Assembly: GCA_003564775.1 (NCBI GenBank)
Contig: PXEI01000175.1
Span: 1-16,925, forward strand
Reading direction: 5' to 3'
Source of the DNA: Spirochaetaceae bacterium
Lineage (GTDB): Bacteria; Spirochaetota; Spirochaetia; DSM-27196; SLAA01
Length of the DNA stretch: 16,925 nucleotides
Both the position numbers and the translations under genes were made by a program. Below the pieces are notes generated by a model. That model was not told where the DNA came from. It worked only from the letters and a program-made list of their open reading frames with translations, and did no database searches. Positions 6,797 to 14,243 of this stretch are shown in pieces; position 1 is the stretch's first letter; each line of letters begins with the position of its first letter.

Positions 6797-8837
6797 TGCC
6801 ACTCACCATGAACCCCGAGGGCCCTATAAGGGACTCGGCCTCAACCCAGCCCTCAACGCGGTCGCCGGTCCTAATGAGCACGAAATCACCGTGCCTCACC
6901 GAGGCGTCGACGGCTGCCCCGGCGCGCAACTCCAACCAGGCTCCAGCCTCGCGGTCCGGAATACGTCTCATACTCACGCCGTCACTTCCGACCACGGTAA
7001 CCGGATGCTCAAGAACCCGGGCAGAGTACACCATAGCCCCAAGACTCAGCATCGCGCAGAAGCAGAGGAGTACGATCGCAATTATGGCACCGCCACGGAG
7101 CAGGGAGAGACCCCCAACTATGCCAGCGCCGCTCAACGCCACAATCAATACCAGAAAAAAAAGGTCTGGATGATATACAAAGGGGAGCTCCAACTGCCTG
7201 TCGAGCCCAAGTTCCGCTTCCACCGAGTGGAGCTCGCTGCGCAGGATTGCGACTCCAGGGTCAAGCATGACCGCTCGTCTAAGAGCATACACCGACTCGG
7301 CAGTTCGCTCTGCACCTAAATAGGCAAGGCCCGCATTGTGCCATAGTCCGGGACTATCCTGCCGCTCTTCAATAAGTTCGCCATAGATATCAAGCGCCTC
7401 GCTGAACTGCCCCTGGGTGTGAGCCTCTACCGCAAAAGCAACTCGCTCATCTGGTGTGAAGTGTGGTGCGGATGCACCTATAAGACCGGCCAGGGCAAAC
7501 AAGCCTACAAGCAGCGCTGTGGATCCGGCTGCGGCGCGGCGTCTGCGAACCACTGCTCCTAAAACGAGGATAACCAGGCCCGGAATGAGAGAGAGATAGG
7601 AACTCGGCTCACGATACCAGTTTGCCGGTTGCATCCGCTCTAGTTCCTCAACACCTAATGGTCGACGTTCGGTCAGATCTTCCTCACCGGAATGCGCGTC
7701 AAGTCGCGCCTCAACATCCAGGCGCATAGCCGAAGGAGATCGGCGCAGCGGACGTTGTTCCACCGCGTCAAACCACACAAAGGTCGGAACTCGCAGCTCA
7801 ATGGTGCCAGCTCTCCGTGGAGTAATGCGGTAACTCGCCTCAAGGCTCCCGTGGTAGCCACCTACCGAGGGCTCAGTGCGTCGTCGTGTTCCCTCGCTGG
7901 CGACGATAAACTCGTGCGACTGAAAGGCTGGGAGTTGGAGTTGATCAAAATTCCCCTCACCATGGAGCTGAAGCGTAAGTGTAGCGGAACTGCCTTCTAC
8001 GAGTGTTGGTGGGTCAAGCTCAAAGGTATACTCAAAGCGCCCATACGCACCGGTGCCCCGCACCTCTTCTGGAAGCTCCTGTACCGTAAAACTGCGCGGC
8101 GCTGCCGATCTGGTTAACCCACCCGCACGAAGCTGAGCCTGAGGCAGTGTTACTTCACCCGGAGCTGTGGGCGTCAGGAGGTAGGCCGCCGCCGGGACAG
8201 TGAGAAGTTTCACATCGCCGATACTGTGCCGCTGTATTCCACCAAAGCCAGGTACCGATACAAACTCGGCGTTGATTGGTTCGGTGACCTGGAGTTCGTC
8301 CGGAAAGCTTGGCTCACGGAGATGTCGCATTTCAAGTGAGACCGGGATCGTCTGACCGACGTAGAGCGACTCAACATCTGCATGCCATACCAGGTCAAAA
8401 GGAACATCCCCACCACCACGCGGGCGAACCTCAATCAGGACAGGCTGTGTCCGTACGACTTCATCGCCAAACTCAAGGCGAAACTCCTCAATGATCGCAC
8501 GCCCGGCAGTCGCTGCACGCAGGGGCACTCGCACCCGTACCTGGCGAGCCTCTCCAAAGGCGCCCGCAAGACGCGACGAGACCTCTATCGTTGGCTCCCC
8601 GACACCGGTCACCGGCGACGGATACTCGGGTGCAAAAAACTCCGGCTGTTCACTGCCCCCAGGATAGGCGAACTCCAACTCCAGCAGAAAGTCATCACCT
8701 ACCGTAACCGGCTCACTTGGAACTATGGGTCGAACCCGTTCCTGACCGAACGCACGAGACGAGACTACAAGCAGGAGCCAGAACACTACCAGTAGCGTTC
8801 GACGTCGCGAGGTTCCTGAGTATCGGTTGCCTGCCAC
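6786..8837 (-). CDS. BatD-like protein fused to TPR and SH3 domains
   Basis: 683 aa envelope protein. In order: signal peptide (1-31, RRR then a hydrophobic core, ending near AFGQ); BatD-type beta/Ig-like region (about 35-380, including LQLPAFQSHEFIVASEG near 300-316); membrane segments at 413-430 and 438-456 with RRRR between; TPR region 464-545; membrane segments at 558-578 and 583-604; SH3-like domain 611-675 (VSMRRIPDREAGAWLELRAG then GDRVEGWVEAESL). The positive-inside rule puts the BatD, TPR and SH3 parts all in the periplasm. BatD and BatE are usually separate aerotolerance-operon proteins; here they appear fused. The start is GTG at 8837 with AGGAG 8 bases upstream, inside the end of the TPR lipoprotein gene (52-base overlap). 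Domain assignment is by pattern; the exact role is unknown. Confidence 0.85.
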   Translation of the reverse strand: MAGNRYSGTSRRRTLLVVFWLLLVVSSRAFGQERVRPIVPSEPVTVGDDFLLELEFAYPGGSEQPEFFAPEYPSPVTGVGEPTIEVSSRLAGAFGEARQVRVRVPLRAATAGRAIIEEFRLEFGDEVVRTQPVLIEVRPRGGGDVPFDLVWHADVESLYVGQTIPVSLEMRHLREPSFPDELQVTEPINAEFVSVPGFGGIQRHSIGDVKLLTVPAAAYLLTPTAPGEVTLPQAQLRAGGLTRSAAPRSFTVQELPEEVRGTGAYGRFEYTFELDPPTLVEGSSATLTLQLHGEGNFDQLQLPAFQSHEFIVASEGTRRRTEPSVGGYHGSLEASYRITPRRAGTIELRVPTFVWFDAVEQRPLRRSPSAMRLDVEARLDAHSGEEDLTERRPLGVEELERMQPANWYREPSSYLSLIPGLVILVLGAVVRRRRAAAGSTALLVGLFALAGLIGASAPHFTPDERVAFAVEAHTQGQFSEALDIYGELIEERQDSPGLWHNAGLAYLGAERTAESVYALRRAVMLDPGVAILRSELHSVEAELGLDRQLELPFVYHPDLFFLVLIVALSGAGIVGGLSLLRGGAIIAIVLLCFCAMLSLGAMVYSARVLEHPVTVVGSDGVSMRRIPDREAGAWLELRAGAAVDASVRHGDFVLIRTGDRVEGWVEAESLIGPSGFMVSGNGR

Positions 8838-9376
8838 TGTCCGGTCTCCTTTCGACGCATGTATTCCAAAACGCGACGTGCCTCATCCGAAACCGCGCCG
8901 TTACCACCGGCGCCCCCACTCCGGGTTGCTGGAGCCGACTCCGCCGCCTGTACACGTTGCAGCGCAAGCTCCAGATTGATCTTGGACCCCATGGAGGAAG
9001 GATTGAGCATAAGTGCCCGCCTGAACTGCTCATACGCATCGGCGTAGCGTCCTTGCCTATAGTAGAGGTTCCCTCGATTGTGATGCAAAGCAAACAGCAC
9101 ATCGGAAGGGGCGTTGGCGGCGGCAAGATCCCATGCTTCCACGGCCGCCTCGTTCTCGGCAACCGCATGATACACGGTTCCCAGGTTGTAAAAGACATAA
9201 CTCGCGTTCTCAATATCCGCTTCCAGGGCATCTAGATATCGAACAATGGAGTCCTGAAACTCACCGCGCTCAAAGCTTAAATTACCGCGCAACACCGTAA
9301 GATGAGGATCCCCAAGCCCGCACCCGGCAAGTACAGCGAGCAGCCCAAGAATACATGGTAGTTTGCCTATGCTCAA
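8786..9376 (-). CDS. TPR lipoprotein, BatC-like
   Basis: 196 aa. A short signal peptide ends in a clean lipobox LAGC (16-19), so it should be lipid-anchored on the periplasmic side. Residues about 25-140 hold tetratricopeptide helices (SFERGEFQDSIVRYLDAL; FYNLGTVYHAVAENEAAVEAWDLA; HNRGNLYYRQGRYADAYEQFRRAL). A Gly/Ala linker follows, then DEARRVLEYMRRKE, a tail of the kind seen in BatC/BatE proteins. The frame extends to 9439, but the favoured start is TTG at 9376: GGAGG lies 5 bases upstream and the TTG overlaps the BatB stop as TTGA. ATG 9391 has no ribosome site. It probably works with BatA, BatB and BatD as a periplasmic scaffold. Confidence 0.85.
   Translation of the reverse strand: MSIGKLPCILGLLAVLAGCGLGDPHLTVLRGNLSFERGEFQDSIVRYLDALEADIENASYVFYNLGTVYHAVAENEAAVEAWDLAAANAPSDVLFALHHNRGNLYYRQGRYADAYEQFRRALMLNPSSMGSKINLELALQRVQAAESAPATRSGGAGGNGAVSDEARRVLEYMRRKETGQWQATDTQEPRDVERYW
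8846..8850 (-). promoter_or_regulatory. Ribosome-binding site for the BatD fusion, inside the upstream gene
   Basis: AGGAG on the minus strand, 8 bases before GTG 8837 and within the coding sequence of the TPR lipoprotein. It supports independent initiation of the fusion despite the 52-base overlap. Confidence 0.6.
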
Positions 9377-10362
9377 AACCACCTCCGCCATCGGAGAGAT
9401 CGTATAAGTATGTGTACGACCAGCATGATCAATGCCCACCCAAGAAAGAATCTGTACCGTTCAACCGGGACCGTACGAAATCCTTCGCTGTCTCGTCTAC
9501 CCTCGAATGCTGACAAGGCATCGGGAAGGCGGGAAAACACCCCGGGCTCGGATGCATCTAGATGAAACCCTCCGGCGACCTCAGCAGTTCGCCGCAGTCT
9601 CTCCGGCTCCGCTCGACTATGTACCGGATTCCCGTCTCTATCAAATGCCCTTCCCCCGTCTAACAACGGCACCGCACCCCCTTCTGGAGTACCAACAGTA
9701 ACGGTAAAGATTCCGATTCCGCGAGCCGCGGCCTCCCGTGCCGGGCCGGACTCATCTCCGCTATGTGCCTCACCATCTGAGAAAATGACCACCGCCCGGT
9801 GACGGTCGGAGTCGGAAGGAAAAGACTCAATGGCCGCGCTCAGCGCTCGCTCAAGATCGGTGCCTGGTGTACTCAGCAACTCCGGCCCAACGAGATTCAG
9901 CATCGACTCAATTGCCGCCTGGTCTTCGGTAAGTGGCAGTAAGCGGGTCGCGCTGCCGGTAAAAGCAACGACGCCAAAGCGGGCTCCCGCCAGATCCTGC
10001 ACCACTGCACGCATGAGATCACCGCTGCGCGCGAGCCGTGACGGCTGTACGTCCTCCGCCAGCATCGACAGCGAGACATCAACCGCGAACACGACATCAA
10101 GCCCGCTTCTGTCCTCCCTCACGGTTGTCAGGCCCCAGGACAAGCCAGCCAGCGAGACAACCAACAAAACATAAAAAGCGGTGAAACTCAGCCCACCAAA
10201 AAAACTCTTTACCAGGAAAAGGTTACGCACCGTTGACTCGTGCAGACTCCCGATAAGCCGCGCCGTATCCTTGCATCCGGCTCGGTAGTTAAGTACCAAT
10301 ACCAGAACGATCAATGGAACAGCCACTAACAGACGGAAAGCTTCGGGGTGTGCCACGCTCAT
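9373..10362 (-). CDS. batB: VWA-domain membrane protein BatB
   Basis: 329 aa. Membrane segments are near 8-25, 55-78 and 305-321, with a von Willebrand A domain at about 88-285 between the last two. The metal-ion-dependent adhesion site is complete: DVSLS (D95, S97, S99), T168 (PGTDL) and D196 (FSDGE). Charge pattern places the VWA domain in the periplasm. In Bacteroides, bat genes support aerotolerance, and MoxR-linked VWA proteins are thought to assemble or remodel complexes; the precise partner here is unknown. ATG 10362 overlaps the BatA stop as ATGA, with GGAG 6 bases upstream. An A7/T7 run at 10198-10204 is coding (KSFFGG). Confidence 0.93.
   Translation of the reverse strand: MSVAHPEAFRLLVAVPLIVLVLVLNYRAGCKDTARLIGSLHESTVRNLFLVKSFFGGLSFTAFYVLLVVSLAGLSWGLTTVREDRSGLDVVFAVDVSLSMLAEDVQPSRLARSGDLMRAVVQDLAGARFGVVAFTGSATRLLPLTEDQAAIESMLNLVGPELLSTPGTDLERALSAAIESFPSDSDRHRAVVIFSDGEAHSGDESGPAREAAARGIGIFTVTVGTPEGGAVPLLDGGRAFDRDGNPVHSRAEPERLRRTAEVAGGFHLDASEPGVFSRLPDALSAFEGRRDSEGFRTVPVERYRFFLGWALIMLVVHILIRSLRWRRWF
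9382..9386 (-). promoter_or_regulatory. Ribosome-binding site for the TTG start of the TPR lipoprotein
   Basis: GGAGG on the minus strand, within the end of batB, 5 bases before TTG at 9376. It decides the start in favour of TTG over the ATG at 9391. Confidence 0.6.
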
Positions 10363-11360
10363 AGGCGCTCCCGCAACAGCATTCGTCGCACCACGAAGTC
10401 GAACATTATCAGAATCAGGCCCAGAACGATAAAGTGCCGATACAGGCTTTCGGTGCGCACCTCAACCCGAGCACGGCGTTCAACCGTCTCTACCGTATCA
10501 AGCGTCTGAAAAACAGCTTCAAGCGAACCAAGACTGGCGGCCTCAAAGAAGTTTCCTCCAGTAACGTTTGCCAAATCCCGCAGCGCATCGGCCTCATATG
10601 AATCGCTCACAGTACCTCGATACGTACGTCCGGTCTGGGGGTCCGTGAACTCAATAGGGATCTCGCCCTGAGAGCCGATACCCACAGTATGAATGCGCAC
10701 CCCAAGGTCGCGAGCGACACCGGCGGCAACCCCCGGGAGAATTTCGGAAACGTTGTTCTTTCCGTCAGTCAAGAGTATGAGCACTCGCTGCTCGGCGCTA
10801 CTGGACTGCAAATGCAGAGCTCCCAAAGCAATCCCCAGTCCAATGGCGGTACCGTCACCAAGCTCCATAACTGAAAGCCGATCTAGCTCCTCAAGCAGAT
10901 GCTCATGATCCACGGTGGGCGGTACCCGCAAGGCGGCGTCGCGGGCGAAACTCACGATCCCAATTGCGTCATTCTCACGGCCGCGCACAAAGCGGCGTAT
11001 AATCCGTTTTGCGGCTTCAAAACGGTTGTACGGCTCAAAGTCCATGGCGGCCATCGTTGGCGACTCGTCCAGAACAAACACAATGTCCATGCCGCGGGTA
11101 AGGTTAATTCGCTCCCGGTAGACCCTCGCAGGTGAAGCCAAAGCCACAATGCAGATCACTACCCCCAACCAGAACGCAAGAATTGAGAGTCGATACAGGA
11201 ATGCCACACTCCAGACCCGTGGAACAAAGTGCTTCCCGCCCCATACCGATATAGGAAACCGAAGCCTGCCGCCACGATTCGGTGCTCCGTGCCGCAGGTA
11301 TATGACAAGCGGAACCAACGCTAAGAGCAGGAGCGCAACCGGCTGTTCAAGCACCCACAC
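10359..11360 (-). CDS. batA: VWA-domain membrane protein BatA
   Basis: 333 aa. It shares BatB's plan: membrane segments near 5-22, 52-75 and 308-325, with the VWA domain between the last two and predicted periplasmic. MIDAS positions are D98, S100, T102 (LDESPTM), T171 (GDGTAIG) and D199 (LTDGKNN). The usual third residue is Ser and the usual motif reads like DVSGSM, so DESPT is atypical, though metal ligation by Thr remains possible. The frame is open to 11558, but that part overlies the upstream gene. GTG 11360 with GGGGGA about 7 bases upstream is the likely start, just before the first membrane helix; GTG 11354 is the alternative. It overlaps the DUF4381-like gene (stop 11347) by 14 bases and joins batB by ATGA. 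Confidence 0.92.
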   Translation of the reverse strand: MWVLEQPVALLLLALVPLVIYLRHGAPNRGGRLRFPISVWGGKHFVPRVWSVAFLYRLSILAFWLGVVICIVALASPARVYRERINLTRGMDIVFVLDESPTMAAMDFEPYNRFEAAKRIIRRFVRGRENDAIGIVSFARDAALRVPPTVDHEHLLEELDRLSVMELGDGTAIGLGIALGALHLQSSSAEQRVLILLTDGKNNVSEILPGVAAGVARDLGVRIHTVGIGSQGEIPIEFTDPQTGRTYRGTVSDSYEADALRDLANVTGGNFFEAASLGSLEAVFQTLDTVETVERRARVEVRTESLYRHFIVLGLILIMFDFVVRRMLLRERL

Positions 11361-12312
11361 GTTTTGATCCCCCTCGCGCACGTCTTCCCGCGCCTGACCT
11401 TGGACCCACCCGTGCGGTGGCAGGTGCACGACCTGCTGGCGCGGATTCCAACTCGGCGATAACCTGCAGCACCCCTTCCAAGTGCTTACGGCGTTGTTCA
11501 AGCGTTGCCGGACGTCCGGCAAACTTAACCAGATCACCTTCGCGGAACACCTCTGCAATCATGTCGGATCCGCGAGCATCGATATCTGAGATATAGTGAA
11601 TGATTTCCATGCTCGTCGCTGACATAAGGTCACGCCCCAGTTTCCGGGTGAAGTAGCGCCTGACATCTTCAAGGAGAACGATGTAGTAGCTTCGAGCATC
11701 AAGCTCTTCAATACTGGACTCCAACCGTTTAAGCGACTTTCGCAGGCGCCGGTACGGTTGCGCCCGACGGTATCGGGCCAGTAGGTGCGACACCTGCCCA
11801 CGCCCGATACGGAGTACCATCCAGATGAGCAAGGGCCCAATCGTGATCAACGCCACAAACGCAGCCAGTCGTAGTCGGGTTGTGGGTAGTAACATCGGTG
11901 GCTCAAGTGGAGCTGGTTCGGTGCGCCCCTCCTCAAGCACCGATGCAACACGCACGGTTAGTCCGCTCAGGGTAATCCCCCCTAGATCGACCGCGGGCAG
12001 GGTTTGAGTTCCAGGACGGAAAGCAGTAAACGAGACTCGGATCTCGGTTTGCTGGGCGTCGATAGGAAAGAGTCGCATGTCGTGAAACACCGCCCATGCG
12101 GCCTCCGGAAGTGACGCAGGGACACTCAGCTCAACGCTCCCGGCGGTACGGACGCGAACACGGAGCTCTGCTCGGTCACCTACGTGGTACTCCGAGGGAA
12201 GCACCACACTTTCGGTCACCGTGTAGCTCTCTGCATAGCCAAGAATCCCCTGGCCACCCAGCAGCACGAGGAGGAGCAGGCGAGTTGTCCATCGGCCAAA
12301 CCCGCGGCTCAT
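11347..12312 (-). CDS. DUF4381/BatI-like single-pass membrane protein
   Basis: 321 aa. It has a signal peptide (1-27, ending near GYAES), a beta-rich periplasmic domain (about 30-135, with a BatD-like TLPAVDLGGITLSG at 104-117), one membrane helix (147-168) and a basic, helical cytoplasmic tail (169-321; DVRRYFTRKLGRDLMSATSMEII and DLVKFAGRPATLEQRRKHLEGVL are the recognisable family blocks). The last 30 residues are Arg/Gly/Ala-rich and look disordered. This position between DUF58 and BatA is where DUF4381 proteins usually sit in moxR-bat operons. It is the natural link between the cytoplasmic AAA+/DUF58 part and the periplasmic VWA proteins (inference). The start is ATG 12312 (ATGA overlap, GGAG 6 bases upstream); the longer frame to 12417 overlies DUF58. 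Confidence 0.82.
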   Translation of the reverse strand: MSRGFGRWTTRLLLLVLLGGQGILGYAESYTVTESVVLPSEYHVGDRAELRVRVRTAGSVELSVPASLPEAAWAVFHDMRLFPIDAQQTEIRVSFTAFRPGTQTLPAVDLGGITLSGLTVRVASVLEEGRTEPAPLEPPMLLPTTRLRLAAFVALITIGPLLIWMVLRIGRGQVSHLLARYRRAQPYRRLRKSLKRLESSIEELDARSYYIVLLEDVRRYFTRKLGRDLMSATSMEIIHYISDIDARGSDMIAEVFREGDLVKFAGRPATLEQRRKHLEGVLQVIAELESAPAGRAPATARVGPRSGAGRRARGGSKRVGA

Positions 12313-12318
12313 TTTTTT
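12309..12318 (-). other. A7 slippery tract spanning the DUF58/DUF4381 stop-start junction
   Basis: Read on the minus strand, DUF58 ends AGA-AAA-AAA-TGA. The seven A's (12318 to 12312) run straight into ATGA, and the ATG lies in the -1 frame. A -1 slip on A-AAA-AAA would skip the stop and continue in frame into the DUF4381-like protein. The same A's also form the spacer from the Shine-Dalgarno GGAG, so ordinary reinitiation explains the design too. Confidence 0.5.
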
Positions 12319-13205
12319 CTCCTGCGTCGAAAGAAGCGCACGAGCTCCACTCCCGGGTCCTCGTCGACGCCAATCTCCAGCACAGCAACTCCGAGCCGGC
12401 CACATTCGCGCGCCCATGCTCTGCGGTCTACCTCCCAGAAATCCTTGAACTGCCGTCGAAAGGCTCTTCCACGGCCATGCGCCAAGATTGTTTTTCCAGT
12501 TTCAGGGTCTTCAAGCTGGATGAGACCTACCGACGGAAACGCGTCTTCCACCGGGTCGTTCACGCGAATAGCAATGACGTCGTGCCGTCTGGCAAGAAGT
12601 GCCAGCTCACGATAAAAGCCAGCAGTCTTGAAGTCGGAGATAATGACACAGATACCACGCCGTGGCAGACCCTCGTTCGCACTACGCAAAGCCTGCTCAA
12701 GGTTTGATCCGGTTCCGGAGGGCTTGAAACTCAGGAGATCCTGTATAAGACGCAGCGCATGCCGCCGACCCTTGCGCGGTGGTACCCAGGCCTCCACCTG
12801 GTCGGAAAAGAACAATCCGCCTATTCGGTCATTGTTTCGCACTCCGGCGAAGGTAAGAATGGAGAACAGTAAGCTCTGAATTTCACGCCGGGCGCTATCG
12901 AGAGTAAGGTCGTACACCGAGGGACTTACGTCGACAATCATGAACAAGGTGAGCTCACGTTCCTCACGAAAGGTCTTGGTAAACACACCATCAAGGCGCG
13001 AGCTGACGTTCCAGTCAATGAGGCGGACATCGTCACCCTCGACATACTCCCGCGTCTCGTCAAACTCAATACCGGGCCCTTTGAAGACCGAACGGTAGTT
13101 CCCCGCAAGCAGGCTCTCCACAACCTTGTTTGAGATCAGTTCGAGTCGCCGCACCTTTTTGAAAAGGAGTGCGGCATCTCCGCCGGATTGAGAGGGATTA
13201 TTCAT
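12309..13205 (-). CDS. DUF58-domain protein
   Basis: 298 aa, soluble and cytoplasmic; no signal peptide or membrane helix is visible. The DUF58 hallmark is complete at 45-70 (GIEFDETREYVEGDD, RLIDWNVSSR). A VWA-like fold follows, with a DVSPS metal motif at D92/S94/S96 and a late acidic VIISDFKT strand. DUF58 proteins are almost always encoded next to MoxR ATPases and are thought to be their adaptor or client-binding partner. ATG 13205 lies 7 bases after the moxR stop; its ribosome site is weak (TAGG), suggesting coupling to moxR. The C-terminus is very basic (FFRRRRKK) and its last codons form the slippery A7 tract described separately. Confidence 0.95.
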   Translation of the reverse strand: MNNPSQSGGDAALLFKKVRRLELISNKVVESLLAGNYRSVFKGPGIEFDETREYVEGDDVRLIDWNVSSRLDGVFTKTFREERELTLFMIVDVSPSVYDLTLDSARREIQSLLFSILTFAGVRNNDRIGGLFFSDQVEAWVPPRKGRRHALRLIQDLLSFKPSGTGSNLEQALRSANEGLPRRGICVIISDFKTAGFYRELALLARRHDVIAIRVNDPVEDAFPSVGLIQLEDPETGKTILAHGRGRAFRRQFKDFWEVDRRAWARECGRLGVAVLEIGVDEDPGVELVRFFRRRRKK

Positions 13206-13212
13206 GAAAAAC

Positions 13213-14211
13213 CTACGGTACGGGCACCGACTGCAACAACCCGGTAATCAAGTCGTCCGACGAGAGTTCCTCGGACTCTGCCTCATACGAAAGGATTATC
13301 CGATGTCGCAGCACACCCGCGGCAACGGCCTTGACATCCTCGGGGATCACAAAACTTCGACCCTCAAAAAGGGCATTTATCTTTGCACAGCGGTACAGAT
13401 AGATTGTTGCTCGAGGCGATGCCCCAAACTCAATGTAGCGCGCAAAGGAGTTCACCGCCCGCTCCTGCCTGCGAGAGCCGGTTACGATCGCTACAATGTA
13501 CTCCTCAATTCGTTCGTCCATAGTGATCTGGGCGGCAACTTCCTTGAGTCTGCGAATATCAGATTTGTAGAGAACACGTTCTATTGGGATATCGTGTGGA
13601 ATGCCAACACGCCTGAGAATGGCCAGTTCATCCTCGGTAGAGGGATAATTCACCGTCAACTTCAGAATAAAGCGGTCCAGTTGTGCCTCGGGTAGCTGGT
13701 AGGTACCTTCCTGCTCTATAGGATTCTGGGTAGCCATGACAAAGAAGGGCTCCGGCAAGGGATAGGTATTCTCACCGATCGTAACCTGCCTCTCCTCCAT
13801 CGCCTCCAGCATTGCTGACTGCACCTTGGCGGGCGCACGGTTGATCTCGTCCGCCAGAACGATGTTGGAGAAGATTGGGCCCTTTCGCGGTACAAACTCG
13901 CCGGTCTGTTGCCGGTACACCATGGTTCCTATGAGGTCAGCGGGCAACAAGTCAGGTGTGAACTGTATACGCCGGAAGCCTGCATCTACCGCCTCGGAAA
14001 GGGTCTTGACCGCGAGTGTCTTGGCAAGGCCGGGAACCCCTTCCAGCAGCACATGCCCACCGGCGAGAATAGCCGTCAGCATGCCGCGAACCATTTCGCC
14101 CTGTCCGACTACCCGACGCCCAATCTCGGTGCGCGTGCGGTCCAGTAGATCACCTGCGCGTTTTACCTGGTGTTCAAACTCGCTGGGTTCATTTGTATCA
14201 AAGTTGCTCAT
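13213..14211 (-). CDS. MoxR-family AAA+ ATPase
   Basis: 332 aa cytoplasmic AAA+ ATPase. Walker A is GVPGLAKT (58-65), Walker B VLADEIN (118-124), sensor 1 ATQNP (160-164), followed by the arginine-rich LPEAQLDRF motif and a C-terminal lid domain (GASPRATIYLYRCAK). MoxR ATPases act as chaperone-like activators with VWA proteins, and here the DUF58, BatA and BatB partners follow at once. The frame could begin at GTG 14241, but ATG 14211 has AAGGA 6 bases upstream and is preferred. This leaves 32 bases after the argJ stop, with no clear promoter, so the gene is probably read from argJ or further upstream. Confidence 0.96.
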   Translation of the reverse strand: MSNFDTNEPSEFEHQVKRAGDLLDRTRTEIGRRVVGQGEMVRGMLTAILAGGHVLLEGVPGLAKTLAVKTLSEAVDAGFRRIQFTPDLLPADLIGTMVYRQQTGEFVPRKGPIFSNIVLADEINRAPAKVQSAMLEAMEERQVTIGENTYPLPEPFFVMATQNPIEQEGTYQLPEAQLDRFILKLTVNYPSTEDELAILRRVGIPHDIPIERVLYKSDIRRLKEVAAQITMDERIEEYIVAIVTGSRRQERAVNSFARYIEFGASPRATIYLYRCAKINALFEGRSFVIPEDVKAVAAGVLRHRIILSYEAESEELSSDDLITGLLQSVPVP

Positions 14212-14231
14212 TATCGGTCCTTGATGTTGAT

Positions 14232-14243
14232 GTGTGCTCACAC
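14232..14243. repeat. Short dyad between argJ and moxR
   Basis: GTGTG-CT-CACAC directly after the argJ stop. The 2-base loop is too tight for a good RNA hairpin and no T run follows, so it is not a terminator. It may be a minor pause or processing site, or chance. Confidence 0.25.

Noticed and set aside
6642..7319. 225-residue plus-strand open frame opposite smr and the BatD fusion
   Set aside because: Antisense shadow spanning two genes; no motif, signal or ribosome site.
12096..12707. 203-residue plus-strand open frame across the DUF58/DUF4381 junction
   Set aside because: Antisense to two recognisable genes; composition and lack of motifs mark it as a shadow frame.
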